A stretch of DNA of 6,868 nucleotides from an uncultured Alphaproteobacteria bacterium (GCA_913056245.1 CAJXME010000062.1:1-6868); one strand, 5' to 3'. Shown: positions 1-6,470, counted from the first letter of the stretch. The notes: generated from the sequence alone by a model not told the origin. A program made the numbers and translations.

Positions 1-1125
1 ATCGGGGCTATCGCCGCCGGTGATCGGCTTATGCCCAGATTTTTTCGCCGCATCGATCATGGAAGTCACTTTTTTGAAATGCTCCTGATCGACCAAAACG
101 CCCATGCGATTAATCGGGTCGAGCGGATTGCCGTGGCGCCATTCTTTGACGTGATCAAGTATCCGCGCCATCAATTCGGCTTTGATATCTTTATGGACAA
201 TCAGCCGCGATGTGGCGGAGCAGTTCTGCCCCATATTCCAGAACGCGCCATTGACGATATGCCCCGCGACATCATCGAGATTTTCAGCGTCATCAAGAAC
301 AATCGCAGGGTTCTTTCCGCCGCATTCCAGCGTCACTTTCTTGAGGTTTGATTCCGCGGCATAGGTCAAGAACCGGCGGCCTGTTTCCGTTGAGCCGGTG
401 AAACTCACCATATCAATATCAGGGTGCAGGCCGATGGGCTGACCCGTGGTGGGGCCATCGCCGGGCAAAATTTGAAGAACGCCGCGCGGCAAGCCTGCTT
501 CCATCGCCAATTCCGCGATGCGAAGAGCGGTCAGCGGCGTTTGTTCAGCGGGCTTGACAATCACCGAATTGCCCGCCGCCAAAGCGGGGCCAATCTTCCA
601 AGCCATCATCAGCATGGGGAAATTCCAAGGCAGGATACAGCCAACAATCCCGATGGGTTCACGAACGATCATCGCCATGGCGTCATCACCAACCGGCGCG
701 GTTTGATCGTAGATTTTATCAATCGCTTCGGCATGCCATTTGATGGTGTGGATCGTCTCGGGAATATCAATTTCAGCGCAATCACGGATCGGCTTGCCGC
801 TATCAATCGCCTCCATCACCGCCAGTTCATGACGGTTGCGGGTGATCAATTTGCAAAGGCGGATCAACACATCTTTTCGTTCCGCCGGATGAAGGCGACT
901 CCAAGAGCCTTCGTTAAACGCCTTTCGTGCTTCCAGCACCGCGTCATCGACATCATCGCTAGTGCATTGATGAATGCTGGTGATGGTCTCGCCCGTGGCG
1001 GGATTGGTGACCGCCATGGCCTCGCCACGCCCTTTGCGGAAGCCGCCATTGATGAAAGCCTCCGATGGTGGAGTCAGGCTCGCCGCGATGGCGGTGTATT
1101 CGTCCAGTGAAAGCACATCACTCAT
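1..1125 (-). CDS. NAD(P)-dependent aldehyde dehydrogenase, 3' end cut by window edge
   Basis: Seen: an open reading frame of 375 codons that runs off the left edge, so about 120 C-terminal residues of a usual ~490-residue enzyme are missing. Family motifs are complete in what remains: PWNFP at 166-170 (N168 stabilises the oxyanion), KPAE at 191-194 (cofactor ribose binding), FTGSTETG at 242-249 (Rossmann turn), the general base E267 in LECGGKNP, and the nucleophile C302 in GQNCSA. The ATG at 1125-1123 overlaps the stop of the upstream gene as ATGA and has AGGA nine bases upstream, so the start is secure and translation is probably coupled. Known for the family: oxidation of an aldehyde to an acid in the cytoplasm. 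Motifs look closest to the PuuC/betaine-aldehyde-dehydrogenase branch. Inferred: it finishes the pathway begun by its neighbours, perhaps acting on a semialdehyde such as alpha-ketoglutarate semialdehyde. The substrate cannot be read from the sequence. Confidence 0.95.
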   Translation of the reverse strand, partial: MSDVLSLDEYTAIAASLTPPSEAFINGGFRKGRGEAMAVTNPATGETITSIHQCTSDDVDDAVLEARKAFNEGSWSRLHPAERKDVLIRLCKLITRNRHELAVMEAIDSGKPIRDCAEIDIPETIHTIKWHAEAIDKIYDQTAPVGDDAMAMIVREPIGIVGCILPWNFPMLMMAWKIGPALAAGNSVIVKPAEQTPLTALRIAELAMEAGLPRGVLQILPGDGPTTGQPIGLHPDIDMVSFTGSTETGRRFLTYAAESNLKKVTLECGGKNPAIVLDDAENLDDVAGHIVNGAFWNMGQNCSATSRLIVHKDIKAELMARILDHVKEWRHGNPLDPINRMGVLVDQEHFKKVTSMIDAAKKSGHKPITGGDSPD

Positions 1126-2033
1126 GACCGGGATTCCTCTTCAATGCGTTTGATCGTGGTGTTCATGGTGGCGATAACTTGCGCCAAGTCTCGCTTCTCA
1201 TCTTTATTGAGCGGTTTCAGCGGAAGGCGCGGCGGCCCCGAAGGCAAACCCCTTAAGGCCATTCCATGCTTGATGCATTGCAAAAACTTGCCGCCTTGTT
1301 CCAGCACCGTCATCAGCGGCAACATGGCGGTCATGATGCGGCGGCCTTTGGTGAAATCACCCTCAATCACGCAGGCGTTCAACAAGGCTTTATGGGCGCC
1401 CATGGCAAAATTGCTGGCGGCGCAAACCCAACTTTTTGCCCCCCATGCGAAAAACTCAAGCGCTTGGTCATCCATCCCACAGCTCAATTCAATATGCGGG
1501 TATCGCCGTGCCAGCAAATGCACCCGATTGATATCACCGGAGGATTCTTTGATGGCTTTGAAATTAGGCGATTGGCCGACGCGATCCAGAAACTCTTCAT
1601 CCATCATCGATCCCATCCGCCCGGGATAGTTATAGAGCATCACGGGCATATTAACGCTGCGTTCCACCGCAAGGGCGTGCAAGGCGTTTTCCCGTCCCGT
1701 CGGCAGGGAATAAGGCGGCGTTGCGATCAGGATGGCATCGCATCCCGCGGCTTTAGCCTCACCCGCCAGCATGATGGAATCTTCGGTGCGAAGCGCGCCC
1801 GTTCCCCCCACCACTGGCACACGGCCGTTGATATGCGCGCAACCAAATTTCAGCATATCGACACGCTCTTCCATCGAATGCGCGTAATATTCACCCGTGG
1901 TGCCAGCGATGACAATGCCATCGACCCCTTCGTCGATCAGATGATCAAGGACTTGAGCAAAACCATCGCGATCCAAACTCATGTCGTCATGGCATGGGGT
2001 GATCGCTGGCGTATAAATTCCTCTGAATTCCAT
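1122..2033 (-). CDS. Dihydrodipicolinate synthase / N-acetylneuraminate lyase family enzyme (class I lyase, probably catabolic)
   Basis: Seen: a full-length 303-residue TIM-barrel protein, the usual length for the family. GTTGE at 44-48 is the pyruvate/keto-acid carboxylate-binding turn. Y134 in YNYPGR corresponds to the proton-relay tyrosine, R139 to the substrate-carboxylate arginine of DapA, and K162 in AIKESSGD is the Schiff-base lysine. Catalysis therefore looks intact. The family includes DapA, sialic acid lyase, 2-keto-3-deoxy sugar-acid aldolases and dehydratases, and pyrroline-4-hydroxy-2-carboxylate deaminase. Context argues against a lysine-biosynthetic DapA: it lies between a GntR regulator and an aldehyde dehydrogenase, opposite an MttB-like methyltransferase. 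Inferred: a catabolic lyase or deaminase, possibly the hydroxyproline-pathway deaminase giving alpha-ketoglutarate semialdehyde. The ATG at 2033 follows a GAGAAG ribosome-binding site seven bases away. It lies 30 bases after the regulator's stop and overlaps the next gene by four bases. Confidence 0.93.
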   Translation of the reverse strand: MEFRGIYTPAITPCHDDMSLDRDGFAQVLDHLIDEGVDGIVIAGTTGEYYAHSMEERVDMLKFGCAHINGRVPVVGGTGALRTEDSIMLAGEAKAAGCDAILIATPPYSLPTGRENALHALAVERSVNMPVMLYNYPGRMGSMMDEEFLDRVGQSPNFKAIKESSGDINRVHLLARRYPHIELSCGMDDQALEFFAWGAKSWVCAASNFAMGAHKALLNACVIEGDFTKGRRIMTAMLPLMTVLEQGGKFLQCIKHGMALRGLPSGPPRLPLKPLNKDEKRDLAQVIATMNTTIKRIEEESRS

Positions 2034-2051
2034 AATGGCACTTCTCTTTCT

Positions 2052-2064
2052 ACGATCTGATCGT
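2052..2064. repeat. 13-base inverted repeat between the regulator and the DapA-family gene
   Basis: ACGATC-T-GATCGT is a perfect inverted repeat with a one-base centre, ending on the first base of the regulator's stop codon region. The loop is too small and no T-run follows, so it is not an intrinsic terminator. It could be a protein-binding site or chance; no second copy was noticed. Confidence 0.3.
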
Positions 2065-2810
2065 TACGGCTGAATATCAAATTCCAATGGCGTGGGGTGG
2101 ATGTAAAGATGCATATAGTGGCTAGATAAAGACCAATGTTCAAGCGTCAGCCGCACGGCTTCATCTTCATCGCCCGCATCAAACGCCTCGATAAAAGCGT
2201 CGTGATGCTGGCTCGCTTTGGTGATTTTATCAATGGGTTCATCGTTCTTTTGAGGAGCGTTTTGAGGGGCATCGCCCTTCTCAACCCAAAAAGTCTGGCC
2301 AATCCGCGCGTGATCAATCAGCAACCGTTGCAGGCTTGGCATCAGGTAAGGGTTATCCGCCATGACGCCAATTTGATGATGAAAGCGGTCATTGTAATAG
2401 ACCATGCCTTCGACATTTTGGCGTTTGACCGCGTCTTTGAATTGATCTTGGACTCCCGCCAGCGTTTGAATTTGCGTTGGTGTTGCGCTTTGCGCCGCCA
2501 ATCGTGAGACGGCCGAGTAAATCATCGGCGCGCTCAAGAAAAACTGCCGCATCGATTGATGATCCATGGGCGAGACAATCGCGCCTCTATGCTCGCGGAT
2601 TTGGGTGTAGCCTTCGCCAGACAATTGCCGCAAGACTTCACGCATCGGCGTGCGCGACAGCCCATAGCGTTGCGCCAAACTGGTTTCATCCAGCGCTTCG
2701 CCGGGCTTTAATTCCATGGTCAGGATTTGCCGCCGCAACAAGGTCAGCACGTCATCCTTGGTGATTTTTTTCCCACCAATGGGTGTATTGATCTGCGTGT
2801 CTGGCATCAT
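2064..2810 (-). CDS. GntR-family transcriptional regulator, FadR/FCD subfamily
   Basis: Seen: 248 residues. An N-terminal winged helix-turn-helix spans about 18-82, with the typical GntR segment ALDETSLAQRYGLSRTPMREVL at about 39-60 split over the recognition helix and a wing near REHRGAIVS (72-80). The C-terminal helical FCD domain, about 88-235, keeps the likely metal-ligand set N140, H144, H203 and H225. A hydrophilic loop at about 178-198 is slightly longer than usual. Known for the subfamily: a dimer, usually a repressor, released by a carboxylate ligand. Inferred: it controls its own operon and the divergent methyltransferase through the palindrome at 2898-2907, and its ligand is probably the pathway substrate or an intermediate. 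Two ATG codons stand in tandem at 2810 and 2807; the GAAGAG just upstream is better spaced for the second. The start is uncertain by one residue. Confidence 0.93.
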   Translation of the reverse strand: MMPDTQINTPIGGKKITKDDVLTLLRRQILTMELKPGEALDETSLAQRYGLSRTPMREVLRQLSGEGYTQIREHRGAIVSPMDHQSMRQFFLSAPMIYSAVSRLAAQSATPTQIQTLAGVQDQFKDAVKRQNVEGMVYYNDRFHHQIGVMADNPYLMPSLQRLLIDHARIGQTFWVEKGDAPQNAPQKNDEPIDKITKASQHHDAFIEAFDAGDEDEAVRLTLEHWSLSSHYMHLYIHPTPLEFDIQP

Positions 2811-2865
2811 GCTCTTCGTGTTTTGTTGCGTTATGCGGTCACGATAATGGCGCGCTGAATATCGT

Positions 2866-2887
2866 TGACATCACCGTGACATTAGCG
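2866..2887 (+). repeat. Imperfect tandem 11-base repeat in the divergent promoter region
   Basis: TGACATCACCG is followed directly by TGACATTAGCG, agreeing at 9 of 11 positions. It lies one helical turn apart on the side of the promoter opposite the palindromic operator. It could be an activator site or the relic of a small duplication; it could also be chance. Confidence 0.3.
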
Positions 2888-2897
2888 CAAAACAAAA

Positions 2898-2907
2898 TTG
2901 TATACAA
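2898..2907. promoter_or_regulatory. Probable GntR/FCD operator, palindrome TTGTATACAA
   Basis: TTGTATACAA is a perfect 10-base palindrome. Allowing one mismatched pair it extends to 16 bases at 2895-2910. Operators of FCD-type GntR proteins commonly have this TTGTATACAA shape. A further half-site TTGTAT follows at 2909-2914. It lies 20 bases upstream of the methyltransferase start and overlaps the best -10 candidate, which fits repression of that promoter by the regulator encoded at 2064-2810. Confidence 0.7.
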
Positions 2908-2916
2908 CTTGTATTT

Positions 2917-2921
2917 AGGTG
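2917..2921 (+). promoter_or_regulatory. Ribosome-binding site that decides the methyltransferase start
   Basis: AGGTG lies six bases before the ATG at 2928. The in-frame GTG at 2919 overlaps this site and so has no ribosome-binding site of its own, which favours the ATG. Confidence 0.6.
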
Positions 2922-2927
2922 CAGGCC

Positions 2928-4481
2928 ATGTCCAAGGATGTTGATCTTAAATCCCGCCGCGGCGGTCGTGGTGAGCGGCGCGCCCTGCGCACTAAAGTTT
3001 CCGATGCCATGTTGCCGCCCTTAAAACGCAATATGCCGCTGGTTGAACCCATGAGCCTTGAGGAGGTGGAGAAAATTGACAACGCCTCCATGGAGATCCT
3101 TGAAGAGGTCGGCGTCGTGTTCCGTGACGATATCGCGCTGGAAGATTGGCGGCGGGCTGGCGCAAAAGTCGAGGGGGATTTGGTCAAATTTGATCGCGGC
3201 ATGATCCGCGAATTGATCAGCACCATCCCTGCTGAGATTACCTATCACGCCCGCAATCCCGAAAAAAATATCGATATTGGCGGCCTTCATTCGATGTTCA
3301 TTCCCATGACGGGCGCGCCTTATCTGCGTGACCTCAACGACGAACGCCGCAACCCAACCTTGGATGACTTGGCGAATTTTCACAAATTATCGCATATGCT
3401 GCCCGCGCTTCATTCATCGGCGCATCACATTGTTGAGCCGATGGATCATCCCGTTTCGCATCGGCATTTGCGCATCACCTATTCGTCGATGAAACATTCC
3501 GACAAAACCTTTATGGGGATGACGACCTCCGGCAAAAACGCCGAAGACGTGCTGGATATGTGCGGCCTTCTTTTTGGTGACGATTTCATGGAAACCCACG
3601 CGGTGGTGACGGGCAATTGCAATGGCAATTCCCCCTTGGTTTGGGATGAAACCATGCTCAGCGCCATGCGGGCGTTTAACCGCCGCAATCAACCTGTTCT
3701 TTGCTCGCCTTTCGTGCTGGGCGGCGCCAATACCCCCGCTTCCACCGTGCCAGCCGTCGCGCAATTAAACGCCGAAGCGCTTTCCGCCTTGGCCTATACC
3801 CAAGTCGTCCGCAGAGGATGCCCCGCGATTTACGGTCATTATTTATCCACCGTGTCGATGCAATCGGGCGCGCCCATGGCGGGGACGCCGGAAATTAGTT
3901 TGATGAATTTCATGATCGGGCAAATGGCGCGCTATTATAATGTGCCGTGGCGCACCTCGAACACCCTTGGCGGCGCGAAAACCTTGGACGCGCAAGCGGG
4001 GTATGAAAGCGCCACCACCTTGATGGCGGTGATGCTGTCCGGCGCCAATTACATTTGGCATTCCGCGGGCTGGAACGAAGCGGGGATGCATTGCTCCATG
4101 GCCAAATTCATCATCGACGCGGAACAATGCGAAATGGCTTATCGCATGATGCAGGGGCTGAACTGGGCTGATTTTGACGAAGCCCTAGCGGCGGTGCGCG
4201 ATATTGGCCCCGGCGGGCATTATCTTGGCCATCCCCATACCCAAGCCAATTTCCAAGAGGCGTTCTTCATGCCGAAATTGTTTGACAACAATTCCTACGA
4301 ACAATGGGTGGCGGAAGGTTCAAAAGACGCCACAACGCGAGCGCTGGAAAAAGCCCGGCAATTGCTCGATGATTATCAAGAACCAGTGCTTGATGCCGCG
4401 GCCAATGAGGCTTTGCTCGATTACATCGCCCGCCGCGAGCGCGAAATCCCCGCCGAAGATGCGCTTAATCAAGATTACTAA
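2928..4481 (+). CDS. MttB-family (trimethylamine methyltransferase-like) corrinoid-dependent methyltransferase, non-pyrrolysine
   Basis: Seen: 517 residues from the ATG at 2928, close to the usual length of the MttB family (COG5598). The N-terminus is basic and Arg/Gly-rich (9-20), as in many alphaproteobacterial members. The TIM-barrel core follows, with recognisable stretches such as MTGAPYLRDL (127-136), GNCNGNSPLVWD (229-240), the Gly/Ala-rich segment QSGAPMAGTPE (312-322), WRTSNTLGGAKTLDAQAGYE (341-360) and IGPGGHYLGHPHT (426-438). There is no in-frame amber codon, so this is not the pyrrolysine-containing trimethylamine enzyme. Known: characterised non-pyrrolysine members demethylate quaternary amines (glycine betaine, proline betaine, carnitine), passing the methyl to a corrinoid protein. 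Inferred: it demethylates a betaine-like compound. No corrinoid-protein gene lies in the window. It is divergent from the GntR operon, controlled by the shared operator, and ends 13 bases from the convergent oxidase. Family call firm, substrate unknown. Confidence 0.92.
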   Translation: MSKDVDLKSRRGGRGERRALRTKVSDAMLPPLKRNMPLVEPMSLEEVEKIDNASMEILEEVGVVFRDDIALEDWRRAGAKVEGDLVKFDRGMIRELISTIPAEITYHARNPEKNIDIGGLHSMFIPMTGAPYLRDLNDERRNPTLDDLANFHKLSHMLPALHSSAHHIVEPMDHPVSHRHLRITYSSMKHSDKTFMGMTTSGKNAEDVLDMCGLLFGDDFMETHAVVTGNCNGNSPLVWDETMLSAMRAFNRRNQPVLCSPFVLGGANTPASTVPAVAQLNAEALSALAYTQVVRRGCPAIYGHYLSTVSMQSGAPMAGTPEISLMNFMIGQMARYYNVPWRTSNTLGGAKTLDAQAGYESATTLMAVMLSGANYIWHSAGWNEAGMHCSMAKFIIDAEQCEMAYRMMQGLNWADFDEALAAVRDIGPGGHYLGHPHTQANFQEAFFMPKLFDNNSYEQWVAEGSKDATTRALEKARQLLDDYQEPVLDAAANEALLDYIARREREIPAEDALNQDY

Positions 4482-4494
4482 GGCTTATCCCGCT

Positions 4495-5709
4495 TTAGAT
4501 GATCGCCTTTTCCAAGAACGGCTTGCCATCACGGATGCGTTCATAGCCGAGTGGGCTTAAATCAAGGCTGCGGTATTCCCCATAGGCAATGAGTTCCGAG
4601 ACGCCGCGCCCCATGGCTGGTGATTGCTGAAACCCATGGCCTGAAAACCCATTGACCATGATGAAATTGTCCAACTCATCGTGATGGCCGACAATCGCGT
4701 TCTGATCAAGGGTGTTATAGGCGTAATGCCCCACCCATGAATTCATTACTTTGACCGCCTCAAACGCAGGAACACGGGTGGCGAGGGCAGGCCAAATCTT
4801 TTGCTCCCAGACGCTGTAATCCATGTCAAAGTCATCAAAATCCACCGCCGGATCAATATCAGGCGGACAGCCGCACATATAATACCGGCCATCGGTGCGC
4901 ATCGTGACTCCCGTGGGGTCAATCGTCAGGGGCAAATCACGATCCAAGGGGTTTTGCGCGTCAAAAATAAAGGTGAAGCGGCGGCGCGCTTCAATCGGCA
5001 AATCAACACCCGCCATCGCCGCGGTCACCGCTGCTCTTGGCCCGCTGGCGTTGATGACGATGCCGGCGTTAATCACCTCACCTGACGCTAAGACCACGCT
5101 GGTGATCGAATTGCCGTCGCGCTTCATATCAACCACTTCACCATGCAGGTATTCGACGCCATTGTGACGGGCTTTGCGCTTCCACCAATCAAACAAAGTG
5201 TTGCCGTCAAAATAGCCTTCGTCTTTGGTGTTGTGGCTCCCGAGGATGATGCCATCCAAGTTATAGAAAGGGTATTCCGCCGCGATTTCATCAGGCGTCA
5301 TGATGCGGGTGCCTGCCCCCAATGAGGCCTGTAATTTCTGGCTTTCGATCAGGACATCCGCCATCGCCTGATTATCAGCAAGATAGAGATAACCAAAACT
5401 ATGCAAAAGCACATCCGGCACATCAGGGTCATCATGCATAAAAGATCGGAAGTTTTTGACAAACTCCGCCCCAAATTGCGAAATGCGAATATTGATCTCA
5501 TTGGAAAATTGCTGGCGAATGCAAGAATTCGTGCAAGAGGTCGACGAGTTCTCATAACTGGGGTTACGCTCAACCACCAAAATAGAGCCGTCAAAATCCG
5601 GATTATCCGACAGAAACCACGCCACTGATGATCCCATCATGGCACCGCCGATAATCACCACATCATAGCTGGAGCCTTTCGGCGCTTCCCCAAATCCTGC
5701 GTAAGCCAT
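4495..5709 (-). CDS. FAD-dependent amine/amino-acid oxidoreductase (DadA / sarcosine-oxidase-like)
   Basis: Seen: 404 residues from the ATG at 5709. An N-terminal FAD-binding fold spans about 14-48: YDVVIIGGAMMGSS with the GG-x-x-x-G turn (21-26), and E47 ending the second strand to hold the ribose. A second conserved block, SCTNSCIRQQFSNEINIRIS (58-77), resembles FOXRED1/sarcosine-oxidase relatives. Further on are the NASGPRA flavin contact (220-226) and a C-terminal NGFSGHGFQQSPAMGRGVSE (353-372), typical of the DAO superfamily. No signal peptide is visible, so it is probably cytoplasmic. Known: such enzymes oxidise D-amino or N-methylated amino acids. Inferred: it oxidises the demethylated amine made by the MttB-like neighbour, or an amino acid such as D-hydroxyproline. 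GGGGA five bases before the ATG supports this start over an in-frame TTG at 5721. It lies 27 bases after phoU on the same strand, so it may be cotranscribed with the phosphate operon. Confidence 0.92.
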   Translation of the reverse strand: MAYAGFGEAPKGSSYDVVIIGGAMMGSSVAWFLSDNPDFDGSILVVERNPSYENSSTSCTNSCIRQQFSNEINIRISQFGAEFVKNFRSFMHDDPDVPDVLLHSFGYLYLADNQAMADVLIESQKLQASLGAGTRIMTPDEIAAEYPFYNLDGIILGSHNTKDEGYFDGNTLFDWWKRKARHNGVEYLHGEVVDMKRDGNSITSVVLASGEVINAGIVINASGPRAAVTAAMAGVDLPIEARRRFTFIFDAQNPLDRDLPLTIDPTGVTMRTDGRYYMCGCPPDIDPAVDFDDFDMDYSVWEQKIWPALATRVPAFEAVKVMNSWVGHYAYNTLDQNAIVGHHDELDNFIMVNGFSGHGFQQSPAMGRGVSELIAYGEYRSLDLSPLGYERIRDGKPFLEKAII

Positions 5710-5714
5710 GCCAT

Positions 5715-5719
5715 TCCCC
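5715..5719 (-). promoter_or_regulatory. Ribosome-binding site that decides the FAD oxidase start
   Basis: GGGGA on the minus strand ends five bases before the ATG at 5709-5707. A TTG at 5721 is in frame but overlaps this site and lacks its own, so the ATG is preferred. The whole initiation region sits in the 27 bases after the phoU stop codon. Confidence 0.6.
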
Positions 5720-5736
5720 AATCATCTTCATCAAGG

Positions 5737-6438
5737 TTAATCTGATACTTCAGCATCGCCTTGTTTGGGTCGATTGTCATCAATTTGTGTGGCATGAACG
5801 CGAAAATAAATTTGCTCCGCAATGCTGGTGGCATGATCACCAATGCGTTCAATGTTTTTGGCGATAAACAAACAATGCCGCATGGTCTCAGCATCATGTT
5901 GGCCGCCTTGATCGAGCGTCTTGACTATGATTTCCGTCAAGCGGAGATAAGCCTCATCGATAGCAATATCGTTTTCCCAGACTTTCAAGGCTTTTTCGAC
6001 ATCACTGCGCCCAAAAGCATCATTGATGGTGATCAAGGTGCTGAGCGCGTCTTGCCCCATAGTGGTGAATTCATCAACAAAGGGAAGCGATTTCTTATTG
6101 GTTTTGAGCGTCAATAAACGTTTGGCAATATTGCGCGCCAAATCACCAATGCGTTCGATGCCCGAAGCGACGCGGGGTGCGATCATAACTTTGCGCAAAT
6201 CCGAAGCATGGGGTGAGCGCAAGGCGATAATTTCTAAGGCTTTATCAAAAATTTTCTGCTCAAACTGGTCGATTTGCTTATCGTTTTTGATGATGGTGTT
6301 CAGCACCTGCTCATCGAGATTATCCATAACGCTCAACACGGTGTTGAGTTGTGACTGCGCCATGCCGCCAATGGTGGTGACCATGGAATCCAGTTCGTTC
6401 AAGTCCTCGTCAAATGATGTGCTAATATGCTGTTGCAT
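5737..6438 (-). CDS. phoU: Phosphate-signalling protein PhoU
   Basis: Seen: 233 residues, the normal length, all helical in character, with the two-fold PhoU repeat. Each half carries the metal-binding signature E-R-I-G-D: E95-D99 in ERIGDLARNIAKR and E197-D201 in ERIGDHATSIAEQ. The first half also has NDKQIDQFEQKI (52-63) and the family's LRSPHASDLRKV segment (73-84). The N-terminus (HISTSFDEDLNEL) is typical. Known: PhoU links the PstSCAB transporter to the PhoR sensor kinase and restrains the Pho response when phosphate is plentiful, acting at the inner face of the cytoplasmic membrane. It follows pstB by 32 bases on the same strand, the standard pst operon order. The start is firm: AAAGGAG lies five bases upstream of the ATG. 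Oddity: the next gene on this strand is an amine oxidase rather than the phoB seen in many alphaproteobacteria. Confidence 0.98.
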   Translation of the reverse strand: MQQHISTSFDEDLNELDSMVTTIGGMAQSQLNTVLSVMDNLDEQVLNTIIKNDKQIDQFEQKIFDKALEIIALRSPHASDLRKVMIAPRVASGIERIGDLARNIAKRLLTLKTNKKSLPFVDEFTTMGQDALSTLITINDAFGRSDVEKALKVWENDIAIDEAYLRLTEIIVKTLDQGGQHDAETMRHCLFIAKNIERIGDHATSIAEQIYFRVHATQIDDNRPKQGDAEVSD

Positions 6439-6443
6439 TATGG

Positions 6444-6450
6444 CTCCTTT
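6444..6450 (-). promoter_or_regulatory. Strong ribosome-binding site of phoU
   Basis: AAAGGAG on the minus strand, five bases before the phoU ATG, is the best Shine-Dalgarno match in the window. It suggests efficient independent initiation of phoU within the pst operon. Confidence 0.75.
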
Positions 6451-6470
6451 AGCCGCTAGCCAGACTAAGT

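Larger units (their letters stand above)
2811..2927. promoter_or_regulatory. Divergent promoter region between GntR regulator and methyltransferase
   Basis: This 117-base stretch separates two divergently read genes and must hold both promoters. For the plus strand, GTGACA (2876-2881) and TATACA (2901-2906) form a possible but weak sigma-70 pair with a long 19-base spacer; the -10 would lie inside the operator. A perfect TTGACA at 2865-2870 has no convincing -10 at 16-19 bases. For the minus strand only weak candidates appear, such as TAATGT read leftward from about 2885. The region is AT-rich towards the methyltransferase side. I see no riboswitch-like structure. Confidence 0.7.

Noticed and set aside
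424..1110. 228-codon plus-strand open frame over the aldehyde dehydrogenase
   Set aside because: It is antisense to a gene with every family motif, and its own translation shows no recognisable domain and an Arg/His-rich composition typical of a shadow frame.
1266..2060. 264-codon plus-strand open frame over the DapA-family gene
   Set aside because: Long, but antisense to a complete catalytic enzyme; the product is His/Gln/Arg-rich without a fold I recognise, so it is explained by codon bias of the real gene.
2865..2893. Perfect TTGACA box as the -35 of the methyltransferase promoter
   Set aside because: At spacings of 16-19 bases the sequences are GCAAAA, CAAAAC, AAAACA and AAACAA, none resembling TATAAT, so I do not call it as a promoter.
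2919..2921. GTG start for the methyltransferase
   Set aside because: It overlaps the only Shine-Dalgarno-like sequence; the ATG at 2928 has that site at a normal distance.
2928..4481. Pyrrolysine-containing trimethylamine methyltransferase
   Set aside because: The frame reads through without any in-frame TAG, so no pyrrolysine is encoded.
4482..4494. Bidirectional terminator between the convergent genes
   Set aside because: The 13-base gap has no inverted repeat or T-run.
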